Origin: an uncultured Blautia sp.
GTDB lineage: Bacteria > Bacillota > Clostridia > Lachnospirales > Lachnospiraceae
Length of the DNA: 64,000 nt
Direction of reading: 5' to 3'
Assembly (NCBI GenBank): GCA_934394545.1
Contig: CAKRRG010000002.1
Location: 1-64,000 of the forward strand
Shown here: in pieces, positions 1 through 8,328 of the stretch
How the letters are laid out: every line of letters starts with the position of its first letter
Position numbering within the stretch: position 1 is the first letter of the stretch
Made by a program: the position numbers and the translations under genes
The notes under the pieces: generated by a model
Database searches by the model: none
Seen by the model: the letters and a program-made list of their open reading frames with translations, nothing else
What the model was told of the DNA's origin: nothing

Positions 1-2
1 CA

Positions 3-47
3 AAAATCGCTGAACCCCAGTAAACTCAAGGGATACAGCGATTTTTT
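3..47 (+). terminator. Rho-independent terminator of a gene upstream of the window
   Basis: AAAATCGCTG near base 3 pairs with CAGCGATTTT (36-45), and the right arm runs into a T-tract. The transcript it ends starts outside the window. Confidence 0.75.
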
Positions 48-155
48 CTTCTAATAACTGTCAAAGACAGGATTATATGTAATTTCAAAAATTCTTGCAA
101 TAAATCTTTTTTATTCCTCATAGAATAAAATAAATGGACAGTCTGAGGTGGCCTG

Positions 156-566
156 ATGAAAAAAGCGTCAGTTCTTTTGGGGGTGATCTGGTGGTCTCTG
201 TTTTTTCTCAGTGGCTGCAATGTAATCCGGATTGAGGAGGAGCCGAGGAAGCCTCTGGAATATTCCATTGTAAAAAATGAAAATCTGCCGGCTGAACTGG
301 CTGCTTTGATACAGGAGAAAAAAGGGAAGGCGTTTCAGTTGACTTACCAGAGCGAAAAGGATCTGTTTCTTATAAGGGGATATGGACAGCAGATGAGTGG
401 AGGTTACAGTATTTCTGTGGAAGAATTGAGTGTTACATCCCAGGCAGTTTTTTTCCGGACGATGCTGATCGGTCCACAGGATGAAAAAACAACACTCAGT
501 CCACCTTCTTATCCTTATATCGTAGTGAAAATGGAGTACCGAAAGGAACCGGTAATATTTGAGTAA
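156..566 (+). CDS. Small lipoprotein with a PrcB-like C-terminal domain
   Basis: 136-residue secreted protein of unknown role. Residues 1-20 form a lipoprotein signal ending in LSGC, so Cys21 would be lipidated and the protein held on the outer face of the membrane. The C-terminal half (GGYSI about residue 88, then PYIVVKMEY) resembles the PrcB C-terminal domain, named after a protease-complex protein of Treponema; in Firmicutes its function is not established. The start is supported by GAGGTGG six bases upstream. It lies 58 bp before the sipL-like gene on the same strand, so a link with sporulation is possible but is only inference. Confidence 0.6.
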   Translation: MKKASVLLGVIWWSLFFLSGCNVIRIEEEPRKPLEYSIVKNENLPAELAALIQEKKGKAFQLTYQSEKDLFLIRGYGQQMSGGYSISVEELSVTSQAVFFRTMLIGPQDEKTTLSPPSYPYIVVKMEYRKEPVIFE

Positions 567-624
567 CAGCAGGTTGTGCTTAATTGAAACATGCATAGCA
601 GATTGAAAAAAGAAGGAGTGGAAA

Positions 625-2184
625 ATGGTGGAATTAAGAAAAGAAAGTGTGCAGATGCTTCATGTAAAAAGCCGCGCCACCAGTCAGGTGACCTTTGACA
701 CGGATTATAATGTGCCAGACGCCAGGCCGGATATAGGCAGGCTGATTCAAAGTAAGGGTGACATTTCTATGGATGAGGTGCGCCTTAGTGAGGGCAAAGC
801 GTTTATCAGCGGAAATCTGAATGCAGATGTTCTCTATGTGGGGGAAGAAGACCAAAAAGTAAGCAATCTTGGGGCAAAACTTCCGTTTAACGAGACCTTG
901 AATCTGGAAGGAATCATGAGTGGAGACAAAATGTGCCTGAAGTGGGAGATTGAGGATCTCAGTGTTCATATGATCCATTCCAGAAAACTGAATATAAAGG
1001 CGATTGTCACCTTTTATGCAGTGGTAGACGAGATGGTGGGAGTTCAGCTTCCTGTAGAAATTAATGAAGAAGGAATATCTGTAAAAAGAAAGAATGTCCG
1101 ATTAATGAGCCTGATGGTACATAAAAAGGACACTATGCGCCTTAAGGATGAGGTGACATTGGTGTCCAATAAACCGAACATTGAACAGCTTTTGTGGTAT
1201 ACGATCGAAGTCCGGGGAATGGATCTGCGCCCTGAGGATAATGTAGTAAAAGCAAGAGGTGAGTTGTCTGTTTTTGTACTTTATTCTGGTGAGGATGAAG
1301 AAAATCCCCTCCAGTGGGCAGAATATGTACTGCCCTTTCATACCGAGGTGGAATGTACCGGCTGTACCGGAGAGATGATCCCTGATATTGGGTATTCCGT
1401 TTTACACCAGAGTATAGAGGTAAAACCGGATTCCGACGGGGAAGAGCGGGTTATGAGTGTAGATGTGGTTCTGGAACTGGATATGAAGCTTTACAGGGAA
1501 GAAGAGCATGATCTGATCCTGGATGTGTATTCACCTTTGAAGGAATGCATTCCTCAGGGAAAAGAAATGTGTCTGGAAAGTCTGTTGGTGCGCAATGATT
1601 CTAAGTGCCGGTTATCTGACCGTATTGAACTGAAGGAAAGCCAGGGGAAAATCCTGCAGATCTGTCACAGTCAGGGAAAGGTCAAGGTGGAGAAAACAAA
1701 GATCGTAGAAAACGGAATCCAGGCAGATGGAATTGTATTTATGAAAATTCTGTACATTACAGGAAATGACGATATGCCATTCTACTCTGTTGACGGAATG
1801 CTTCCGTTTTCCCATGTGATAGAAGCAAAGGGAATTCAGGAGGACAGTATTTTTTTCCTTCAGGCAGATCTGGAGCAGCTGTCTACATCCATGATCGACA
1901 GCAGTGAAATTGAGGTAAAGGCTGTGATCAGCTTGAATGTGCTGGTGCTTCAGTGCGAAAAGCGAATGATCATCAGCAAGGTAGAGGAGCAGCCTCTTGA
2001 TATGAAGAAAATTCAGGCTATGCCGGGAATTACAGTATATATGGTAAAAAATGGAGATACCATGTGGGATATTGCCAAGCATTTCTATACTACAGTGGAG
2101 GAAATATGCAGACTGAATGAGTTGGAAGATGACAAGGTTACGCCGGGAATGCCCCTTTTATTGGTGAAGAAGGTAGAGGGGTGA
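625..2184 (+). CDS. sipL: SipL-type spore protein (SPOCS/DUF3794 plus LysM)
   Basis: 519 residues. Most of the protein consists of repeated SPOCS (DUF3794) domains, and the last 50 residues are a LysM module (YMVKNGDTMWDIAKHFYTT about residue 472, closing with VTPGMPLLLV). Size and order match Clostridioides difficile SipL, which binds SpoIVA through its LysM domain and is needed for spore coat assembly around the forespore. There is no signal peptide, as expected for a mother-cell protein. The ribosome site GAAGGAG lies 7 bp before the ATG. The order sipL then ispE is one I recall from other clostridia. The orthology is inferred from architecture and context. Confidence 0.75.
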   Translation: MVELRKESVQMLHVKSRATSQVTFDTDYNVPDARPDIGRLIQSKGDISMDEVRLSEGKAFISGNLNADVLYVGEEDQKVSNLGAKLPFNETLNLEGIMSGDKMCLKWEIEDLSVHMIHSRKLNIKAIVTFYAVVDEMVGVQLPVEINEEGISVKRKNVRLMSLMVHKKDTMRLKDEVTLVSNKPNIEQLLWYTIEVRGMDLRPEDNVVKARGELSVFVLYSGEDEENPLQWAEYVLPFHTEVECTGCTGEMIPDIGYSVLHQSIEVKPDSDGEERVMSVDVVLELDMKLYREEEHDLILDVYSPLKECIPQGKEMCLESLLVRNDSKCRLSDRIELKESQGKILQICHSQGKVKVEKTKIVENGIQADGIVFMKILYITGNDDMPFYSVDGMLPFSHVIEAKGIQEDSIFFLQADLEQLSTSMIDSSEIEVKAVISLNVLVLQCEKRMIISKVEEQPLDMKKIQAMPGITVYMVKNGDTMWDIAKHFYTTVEEICRLNELEDDKVTPGMPLLLVKKVEG

Positions 2185-2210
2185 AAGTGAAATTTCCTCA
2201 GATATATGTA

Positions 2211-2239
2211 TTGAAAATAATACAAAAATATTTTACAAT
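2211..2239 (+). promoter_or_regulatory. Sigma-A promoter for ispE-gntR
   Basis: TTGAAA (2211-2216), 17-bp spacer, TACAAT (2234-2239), in the 129-bp gap after sipL. The predicted start is near 2246, just before a palindrome at 2255-2264. Confidence 0.65.
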
Positions 2240-2254
2240 AAAAGAACAACAGAA

Positions 2255-2264
2255 TTGTATACAA
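2255..2264. promoter_or_regulatory. Palindrome TTGTATACAA, candidate GntR operator
   Basis: Perfect 10-bp palindrome about ten bases downstream of the predicted transcription start of ispE-gntR. FCD-type GntR proteins commonly bind palindromes of this kind, so autoregulation by the GntR gene at 3182 is plausible. Confidence 0.5.
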
Positions 2265-2312
2265 AGTACAAAAGCGGTTACCTGTAAGGGGTGAACCGAA
2301 GCGGAGGGAATT

Positions 2313-3167
2313 ATGCGTTTACGTGCACTTGCGAAGATAAATCTGGGACTTGATGTAGTCGGAAAACGAGCAGATGGATATCATGAGGTTCGTATGATCA
2401 TGCAGACCATACAGATGTATGATGTGCTTGAAATTGAGAAAAAAGAGGAACCGGGAATTACCCTTACTACGAATATCCCTTATGTGCCTACTGATGAGCG
2501 GAATCTTGTATATAAGGCGGCGAAAATGCTAATGGATGAATTTGATATAAAAGAGGGGCTTACCATGAACCTGGAGAAGTTTATTCCGGTTGCTGCCGGT
2601 ATGGCAGGAGGAAGCTCTGATGCGGCAGCCGCCTTTGTGGGAGTGAACCGTCTGTTTGGCCTGGGACTTTCGGAGGAAGCTTTGATGGAGCGCGCCGTGA
2701 AGGTAGGAGCTGATGTTCCTTATTGTGTGATGCGCGGAACGGCTCTTGCAGAGGGCATTGGCGAGAAGCTGACCAGACTTCCCAAGGTGCCGTACTGCTA
2801 TGTTCTGGTAGGAAAGCCTGGAGTAAATGTTTCTACCAAGACAGCATATGAGAACCTGAAGCTCAAGGATCCGGAAGTGGTACATCCGGACATTGATGGC
2901 ATGGTGACAGCTATCCGAAATGGGGATCTTGAGGGAATGATCTCAAGAATGGGAAATGTATTTGAGCCGGGAATCATCAGGAAATATCCGGTGATCCAGG
3001 AGATTAAGGATCTGATGGAGCATAACGGGGCACGTAAGGCCATGATGAGCGGAAGCGGTCCTACTGTGTTTGGTATTTTTGATAATAAAGAGAAAATGGA
3101 ACAGGCAGCAGCTGTTCTCAGGGAAAGTAAGCTTGCCAAGACTGTTTTTGCAACGGATGTTTTTTAG
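2313..3167 (+). CDS. ispE: 4-diphosphocytidyl-2-C-methyl-D-erythritol kinase
   Basis: 284-residue GHMP kinase of the MEP isoprenoid pathway; it phosphorylates CDP-methylerythritol at the 2-hydroxyl, using ATP in the cytoplasm. The N-terminus (RALAKINLGLDV) carries the substrate-binding Lys and Asn of the family, the glycine-rich ATP loop PVAAGMAGGSSDAAAA lies near residues 90-105, and the C-terminal GHMP motif MMSGSGPTVFG is at about 245. Length is normal. The start follows GCGGAGGG by 5 bp. It is followed 14 bp later by a GntR regulator on the same transcript. Confidence 0.95.
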   Translation: MRLRALAKINLGLDVVGKRADGYHEVRMIMQTIQMYDVLEIEKKEEPGITLTTNIPYVPTDERNLVYKAAKMLMDEFDIKEGLTMNLEKFIPVAAGMAGGSSDAAAAFVGVNRLFGLGLSEEALMERAVKVGADVPYCVMRGTALAEGIGEKLTRLPKVPYCYVLVGKPGVNVSTKTAYENLKLKDPEVVHPDIDGMVTAIRNGDLEGMISRMGNVFEPGIIRKYPVIQEIKDLMEHNGARKAMMSGSGPTVFGIFDNKEKMEQAAAVLRESKLAKTVFATDVF

Positions 3168-3181
3168 GAGGGAAAATACGA

Positions 3182-3856
3182 ATGACAAGTGATTTTACAG
3201 TGCATATGGATGAGTATCTTCCACTGCGGGAGGTTGTCTTTAATACGTTGCGTCAGGCAATTCTGAAGGGAGAGCTGAAGCCGGGGGAGAGACTGATGGA
3301 GATTGCCCTGGCGGAGAAGCTTGGCGTGAGCAGGACACCGATCCGAGAAGCTATGCGTAAGCTGGAGCTGGAGGGGCTTGTGGTAATGATCCCCAGACGA
3401 GGGGCTCAGGTTGCCAATATAACAGAGAAGGATCTGAATGATGTTCTGGAGGTTCGGATCACTTTGGAAAATATGGCTATTGAGAAGGCCTGTGCGAATA
3501 TGACTGAGCAGGATATCTTGAAGCTGGAGCAGGCTGCCCGGGATTTTCAGAAGAGTACTGCGGAAGGTGATCTGGTAAAGATGGCTGAGGCAGATGTGAA
3601 TTTTCACGAGGTGATTTATGAGGCAGCAGATAACAAAAGACTTATGCAGGTGCTGAATAATCTTCGCGAGCAGATTTACAGATATCGTGTAGAATATCTG
3701 AAAGAGGATGAATCCAGAAACCGTCTGGTAAATGAGCATGAGAAGATTACCCAGGCTATTAGGGACCATGATGTGAAAAAGGCGCAAGAGCTGTCCTTTG
3801 AGCATTTGGAAAATCAGCGAATGGGAATTATCCAGGCAATTCGGGCAGAGGGCTAA
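3182..3856 (+). CDS. GntR-family regulator, FadR/FCD subgroup
   Basis: 224 residues. Winged helix-turn-helix at residues 17-80 (LREVVFNTLRQAILKGEL, GVSRTPIREAMRKLELEGLV) followed by an all-helical FCD ligand domain (residues 90-215), in which the Asp/His residues that usually hold a metal or carboxylate are recognisable. FCD regulators sense small carboxylates; this ligand cannot be read from sequence. It is co-transcribed with ispE (14-bp gap) and ends before a strong terminator. The TTGTATACAA palindrome at the ispE promoter is its most likely operator. Confidence 0.9.
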   Translation: MTSDFTVHMDEYLPLREVVFNTLRQAILKGELKPGERLMEIALAEKLGVSRTPIREAMRKLELEGLVVMIPRRGAQVANITEKDLNDVLEVRITLENMAIEKACANMTEQDILKLEQAARDFQKSTAEGDLVKMAEADVNFHEVIYEAADNKRLMQVLNNLREQIYRYRVEYLKEDESRNRLVNEHEKITQAIRDHDVKKAQELSFEHLENQRMGIIQAIRAEG

Positions 3857-3896
3857 AGAGAATTCCGAAAAATTGAATAGAATTGATTTAACAGGA

Positions 3897-3927
3897 GACA
3901 CTGGTAGAGATAACCGGTGTCTTTTTT
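3897..3927 (+). terminator. Terminator of ispE-gntR
   Basis: GACACTGG (3897-3904) pairs with CCGGTGTC (3914-3921), one G-U pair, followed by six T. It ends 29 bp before the gerA start and rules out a GTG at 3917 that would lie inside the stem. Confidence 0.85.
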
Positions 3928-3955
3928 GCTGCCTGAAATGGGAAAGGGAGTAGTG

Positions 3956-5485
3956 ATGGAGAAAAATGATAATATTGTTATGATTTCTAAAGAAATTCAG
4001 GCAAATGAAGCTTATATAAGAGAACAACTGGCAGATTGTGGAGATATCCAGATACGAAAAATGCGGCTGGGAAATGAGCAAAAGATAGATTGCCTGATGG
4101 TCTATATTGAGGTGGCAACTTCAAATATGATGTTGGAGGATTCTGCCATTGGAAAAATGATAGGTCATTTCTGGGAAATTACCCCAGAGGAAATCCAGAG
4201 GTTTATAGAGTATAACAGTCTGGGAATTGCGGATGTGAAGAAACTGACAGATATGGCGCAGGTGTTTGCAAGTCTGCTTGCTGGAAATGCAGTATTTTTT
4301 ATGGATGGATTTGACCAGGCAATGAAAATTTCCAGTACGGGATATCCTGGTATGGGTGTTACAGAAGTGGAGATGGAGAAGGTGCTTCGTGGATCGAAGG
4401 AGGGCTTCTCAGATTCTGTGAAGATAAATTCGGCATTGATCCGCAAGCGGCTTCGGGATACAAGGCTGAAGGTAGTGGAGTTTTATATGGGAGAACGCTC
4501 ACATACGTTGGTTCAGATGGTGTATATGAAGGATCTGGTGAAAGAGGAATTTCTGGAGCAGGTAAGAGAGCGGCTGGGGGCTTTTCGTATTGATGGAATA
4601 TTGGACAGCGGAATGCTGGAACAGTTGACAGAGGATTCCTGGTTTTCTCCTTTTCCCCAGTATCAGACTACAGAGAGACCGGACCGGGCAGCACAGGAAA
4701 TCCTGAATGGAAAGGTTGTGCTGTTGTGTGACAATTCTCCGGAAGCGCTGGTCCTGCCAGGTATTTTTAACAGTTTTATGGAGAGCAGTGAGGACTGGTA
4801 TAACAGATTTGAGATGGCATCCTTTCTCAGGTGTCTGCGATATGTGGCATTATTTGCGGCAACCCTGCTTCCGGGATTTTACCTGGCTGTTATCCGGTTT
4901 CATACACAGATTCTGCCTACGAATATGATCTTGTCCTTTGCTCAGGCAAGGGAAGGTGTTCCCTTTTCAAGCATTGCAGAGCTGGTGCTTCTGGAGTTGT
5001 CCTTTGAACTGATCCGGGAGGCGGGAGTGCGGATTCCTGGTGCGTTGGGAAATGCTATGGGAATCGTAGGAGGACTGATCGTAGGGTCAGCTGCTGTGGA
5101 GGCCAATCTGGTCAGTCCCATTGTAGTTATGGTAGTGGCGCTTACGGCGCTTGGTTCCCTGACTATTCCGAATGAAGAATTCGCTTCCGCCTTTCGGATG
5201 TTGAAATATTTCTATTTGTTTCTTGGGGGATACCTGGGAATTTTCGGGATTGTTGTGGGCGTATATCTGACGGTATCACATCTGGCAGGCCTTCTTAGCT
5301 TTGGTGTTCCCTATTTGTCACCTTTCACAAGAAAAAGTCCGACGAACGGGACTGGAATGGGAATACTGAGAGTGCCCTTCCGAAAACGTTGGAGGAGACC
5401 GATGTATGCAAGGGCAGATGAACGTGTGAGATTGCGCAAGGCCGAGAGTACGAAAAAGAAGGGTGAGAAAGGGGAGCAAAAATGA
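3956..5485 (+). CDS. gerA: Spore germination protein, GerA family (A subunit)
   Basis: About 509 residues. The A subunit of a germinant receptor, acting in the spore inner membrane with B and C subunits. A soluble N-terminal region (residues 1-230) contains typical GerA strings (DGFDQAMKISSTGYPGMGV; REGFSDSVKINSALIRKRL-like), followed by about five membrane segments between residues 270 and 450 (PGFYLAVIRFHTQILPTNM, GNAMGIVGGLIVG). The basic tail is cytoplasmic. I chose ATG 3956, behind AAAGGGAG; an upstream GTG at 3917 is in frame but sits in a terminator stem. The next gene overlaps it by 4 bp, indicating translational coupling. Germinant unknown. Confidence 0.9.
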   Translation: MEKNDNIVMISKEIQANEAYIREQLADCGDIQIRKMRLGNEQKIDCLMVYIEVATSNMMLEDSAIGKMIGHFWEITPEEIQRFIEYNSLGIADVKKLTDMAQVFASLLAGNAVFFMDGFDQAMKISSTGYPGMGVTEVEMEKVLRGSKEGFSDSVKINSALIRKRLRDTRLKVVEFYMGERSHTLVQMVYMKDLVKEEFLEQVRERLGAFRIDGILDSGMLEQLTEDSWFSPFPQYQTTERPDRAAQEILNGKVVLLCDNSPEALVLPGIFNSFMESSEDWYNRFEMASFLRCLRYVALFAATLLPGFYLAVIRFHTQILPTNMILSFAQAREGVPFSSIAELVLLELSFELIREAGVRIPGALGNAMGIVGGLIVGSAAVEANLVSPIVVMVVALTALGSLTIPNEEFASAFRMLKYFYLFLGGYLGIFGIVVGVYLTVSHLAGLLSFGVPYLSPFTRKSPTNGTGMGILRVPFRKRWRRPMYARADERVRLRKAESTKKKGEKGEQK

Positions 5486-7194
5486 AATTCGCAGAAAATA
5501 ACCGGATTTCCCAGCGGCAGCTTTACAGGCAGATCGTCATTGCCTTTATCGCTCCGTTTTTGCTGTGTCTTTTTGGAAATGGACATACATTGGGACTTAG
5601 CGGGCTGGCAGGGACATTTCTTGCGTTGGCTGTAATTTTGTTCTACGTGATTTTTCTGGTGCGCCTTCGCCATGCTTTTGCCAATCCTTGTAAGACAGCC
5701 GGGAAGATATGGGGGCGGCTGACAGGAATTTTTTTTCTTATATACTGTATTCTGGGAGCAGGATTTCTGTTGGATTTACTGGGGGAAATTGTGTCTGTCA
5801 GTCTGGGAACCGGTGTGTCAAGGGGCTGGCTTTGCCTGGTCGCATTGTTTGTGTGCAGCATTGGAACCCATCGGGGAATCCAGAGGCGGGGGAGAATAGG
5901 AGAGGTGTCAGGTGGCATTGTACTGGCTTCGGTAATTGTGATGCTGCTTCTGTGTGCAGGACAAGGAAAGTGGGAATATTTGCAGGAAATGGTATGGAAT
6001 TCTTCGCTTTCCGGAAGAAAAGTCCTGGCTGATTGGTATGGCGTGCTATGTGGATTTTCAGGTCTTGGACTTTTGCCTTTTGGCCTTGAATATGTGGGAA
6101 AAAGTAAGGAGAGCGTTCCGGAATATGGCAGCGGAGTCAGATCGTATAAGGCAGGAGTAGGAAAGACTGTAAGTCTTGCAGTTCTTACACTTGGGGGATT
6201 GCTTATCCTTACGGAAGTATTGCTTCCTTCTGTGTTTGGATGGAACCGCCTGAAATACGAAAATTATCCTGTTCTGCCTCTTCTTGCAGGGGCGGATCTG
6301 CCTGGAAATGTGCTGGCAAGATTTGATGTGCTCTGGATGGGTTTTCTGTTATATAGCTTACTTTTTTCGGTGGGAAGCCTTCTACATTACGGTCATTTAA
6401 TTGTGGAAAAAGTCAGGCTGGGAAGAGGACGGCTGTGGATACCGTTGCTGGTTTTCTGTGTGCTCACAGCAGAAATCGGAGACCAAAGAATTGGTGATTA
6501 TTTTGTGCCATATCTGGAGTATGTTTTTGTTCCCGGAATGCTGATTATCCAAATTGCATTTTACGGTTTTGGAAAAAAGAAATGGAGAAAAAGTCTTATT
6601 GCATTTATGTGCATCAACGGGATTTTCTGGCTCACCGGTTGTGGCGGAGTGGAACCGGAGAAGCGTATGTATCCTCTGGCTCTTGGTGCAGATTTTACAG
6701 AGGGAAAATTTCAGCTTACTTATGGAATTCCGGATCTTCCAAAAGCTACCGGGCAGGAGAAAACTGGCGAAGACCAGGGAAATGCAGCACCCTCTTTGCG
6801 TGGGGAAAGCTTTCGGAAAATCGAGGAACTTTATAGTCGTACCCAGGAAAAATACCTGGATATGGGGCATTTGGAAGTTTTGGTGCTGGGACAGGAGCTG
6901 CTGGATGGAGGGCACTGGGAACAGGTTCTGGAATATTTGAAGCAGGATCCTGTTATAGGTGAAAATGTTTACGTGTTTTGCTGCAGCAATGCCGCCAAAG
7001 CGGTAAGCTGGGTAAGTCCTAAGGATACTTCGCTGGGGGAATATCTGATTGGTCTTCTGGAAAATCGTCCTGATGGAAGCATAGGTCAGGCGGTAACTCT
7101 TCGTGATGTATATCATGAGCTTTATGATCGCGGTGCACTGCCGGTTCTTCCCAGATTGGAAATCAGAAAAGGAGAATTGGAGGTATTATTTTAA
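5482..7194 (+). CDS. Fused germinant receptor GerB permease plus GerC-like domain
   Basis: 570 residues in one uninterrupted frame. Residues 1-370 are a GerAB-type permease of the APC superfamily: it opens with the characteristic ISQRQL motif and has about ten membrane segments. Residues 370-570 resemble the N-terminal part of the GerC lipoprotein: a hydrophobic stretch ending in LTGC (Cys387), then MYPLALGADF (the family pattern is LAIGID) and GHLEVLVLGQELL. Normally B and C are separate genes and C is about 370 residues, so this is a fusion with a shortened C part. No internal ribosome site is visible ahead of the GerC part. The gene overlaps gerA by 4 bp, so A and B-C would be made together. 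Family assignment is firm, the functional meaning is inference. Confidence 0.8.
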   Translation: MKFAENNRISQRQLYRQIVIAFIAPFLLCLFGNGHTLGLSGLAGTFLALAVILFYVIFLVRLRHAFANPCKTAGKIWGRLTGIFFLIYCILGAGFLLDLLGEIVSVSLGTGVSRGWLCLVALFVCSIGTHRGIQRRGRIGEVSGGIVLASVIVMLLLCAGQGKWEYLQEMVWNSSLSGRKVLADWYGVLCGFSGLGLLPFGLEYVGKSKESVPEYGSGVRSYKAGVGKTVSLAVLTLGGLLILTEVLLPSVFGWNRLKYENYPVLPLLAGADLPGNVLARFDVLWMGFLLYSLLFSVGSLLHYGHLIVEKVRLGRGRLWIPLLVFCVLTAEIGDQRIGDYFVPYLEYVFVPGMLIIQIAFYGFGKKKWRKSLIAFMCINGIFWLTGCGGVEPEKRMYPLALGADFTEGKFQLTYGIPDLPKATGQEKTGEDQGNAAPSLRGESFRKIEELYSRTQEKYLDMGHLEVLVLGQELLDGGHWEQVLEYLKQDPVIGENVYVFCCSNAAKAVSWVSPKDTSLGEYLIGLLENRPDGSIGQAVTLRDVYHELYDRGALPVLPRLEIRKGELEVLF

Positions 7195-7270
7195 AAATTA
7201 CAGGGAATACTTCTGATAACAATAACAACTGGTAAATAGAAAGCCAGAAGATTTTTTCGGGGGTATTCCT

Positions 7271-7513
7271 ATGTCATATTTGAGAAAAATACAGCACCGT
7301 CTGCTGGTATCGGTTTTAATTGCAGTTCTTCTTTTTCCTTCTTTTGCACCGGGCAAAGAAAACCAGAAGCTTCTGGTCTGGTGGGGCACTCTTTATCCGC
7401 AATTCTGTTTTATGGACAAGCCGGAGGACAGAGCAGAAGAAGCACAGCCCAGATTTCATTTCTGGATTATAGAGTTTGTACAGAAATCCTTTCCCACACT
7501 GCTTGCACCATAG
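7271..7513 (+). CDS. Small single-pass membrane or secreted protein, unknown
   Basis: 80 residues, not recognised. An N-terminal hydrophobic segment (residues 10-26, LLVSVLIAVLLFPSFAP) follows a basic start, as in a signal peptide or membrane anchor; the rest is Trp/Phe-rich. A GGGGG ribosome site stands about 8 bp before the ATG, and the gene lies 76 bp after the germination fusion gene, so it may be expressed with it. A perfect 16-bp palindrome (ACCAGAAG then CTTCTGGT, 7362-7377) lies inside the reading frame. Confidence 0.45.
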   Translation: MSYLRKIQHRLLVSVLIAVLLFPSFAPGKENQKLLVWWGTLYPQFCFMDKPEDRAEEAQPRFHFWIIEFVQKSFPTLLAP

Positions 7514-7606
7514 CCACTTTGGTGTTAAAATAAAAAATTGATACTGTGAGTAAAGATAAAAAATGATTTGTTTATACTAAAGTCAGAAGGAAATGGATAG
7601 ATTATC

Positions 7607-8053
7607 ATGGAAAAAGAAGTTTTAATTCACGTAAAAGGCTTACATATGATGGATACGCCTGAAGGTGACGAACCTATCGAAATTGTGGTTCCGGGAGAGT
7701 ATTATTTCCGTAATGGAAGCCATTATCTTCGTTATGAAGAAATTATGGAGGAGAATGGTGATCCTACTGTAAATTATATTAAAATTTCCTCAAGGGGAAT
7801 GGAGGTCCGAAAAAAAGGACAGGTGAATACACATATGGTATTCGAGCAGGGCAAGCGTAACATGGCGTTTTACACGACGCCATTTGGAACACTGGAAATG
7901 GGAATTTCCGCTACCAATCTGGAACTGAAGGAAAGTGATGGACATATTGATATGAGAGTAAATTACTCTCTGGATCTGAACCAGGAGCATGTAGCAGATT
8001 GTAGTCTGGATATTCATGCACAGGGGAAGAATGCAGCAGGGTTTACCTTGTAA
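7607..8053 (+). CDS. DUF1934 (YwiB-like) beta-barrel protein
   Basis: 148 residues, cytoplasmic, no signal peptide. It matches the DUF1934 family (B. subtilis YwiB): the start VLIHVKGLH, the mid-protein MVFEQGKRNMAFYTTPFGTLEMGI and the closing beta strands are family-typical, and the length is normal. These proteins are small calycin-like barrels of unknown function. The gene stands alone between the small protein at 7271 and a strong terminator. I see only a weak ribosome site (GGAAATGGATAG) before the ATG. Confidence 0.8.
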   Translation: MEKEVLIHVKGLHMMDTPEGDEPIEIVVPGEYYFRNGSHYLRYEEIMEENGDPTVNYIKISSRGMEVRKKGQVNTHMVFEQGKRNMAFYTTPFGTLEMGISATNLELKESDGHIDMRVNYSLDLNQEHVADCSLDIHAQGKNAAGFTL

Positions 8054-8095
8054 AGTAATAATGGACTTCAGTAAAATTATAGAAAGTAAATGATC

Positions 8096-8148
8096 AAATG
8101 CAGTTAGAAATGATGCTAAGAACGGCAGATTTCTGACTGCATTTTTTG
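8096..8148 (+). terminator. Terminator after the DUF1934 gene
   Basis: AAATGCAGTTAGAAAT (8096-8111) pairs with ATTTCTGACTGCATTT (8129-8144) over 16 bp with one G-U, then a T-run. Confidence 0.85.
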
Positions 8149-8220
8149 TGTGATCAGGAAATTATTTCGTGATGTTTATGTTATAAAAAAAGGCTCTGCG
8201 AGGATGAAATCAGACGCATA

Positions 8221-8283
8221 ACGCGATCTGTAAGGTTTTGAGCGTGAGATGCTGTGGATTCCTGTGGGGTTTCATTTTATACT
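8221..8283 (+). promoter_or_regulatory. Candidate activated promoter of the GH78 gene
   Basis: Two half-sites, ACGCGATCTG (8221) and GCGTGAGATG (8242), lie 21 bp apart; a -10 like TATACT is at 8278-8283. This resembles the arrangement before other glycosidase genes here, but the half-sites are weaker matches and the distance to -10 is 1-3 bp longer. The 180 bp after the terminator hold nothing else I recognise apart from a 9-bp pairing of GATGAAATC (about 8203) with GGTTTCATT (about 8268). Confidence 0.35.
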
Positions 8284-8328
8284 ATAGATAAGAAATAGTG
8301 CGTTACTTTAAGCAGGAGGAAAACAGAA

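Noticed and set aside
3917-3955. Upstream GTG start for gerA
   Set aside because: The GTG lies in the right arm of a terminator hairpin and has no ribosome site; ATG 3956 has AAAGGGAG at the right distance.
7503-7530. Hairpin CACCA/TGGTG at the stop of the small protein as a terminator
   Set aside because: Only five base pairs and no proper T-run; not convincing.
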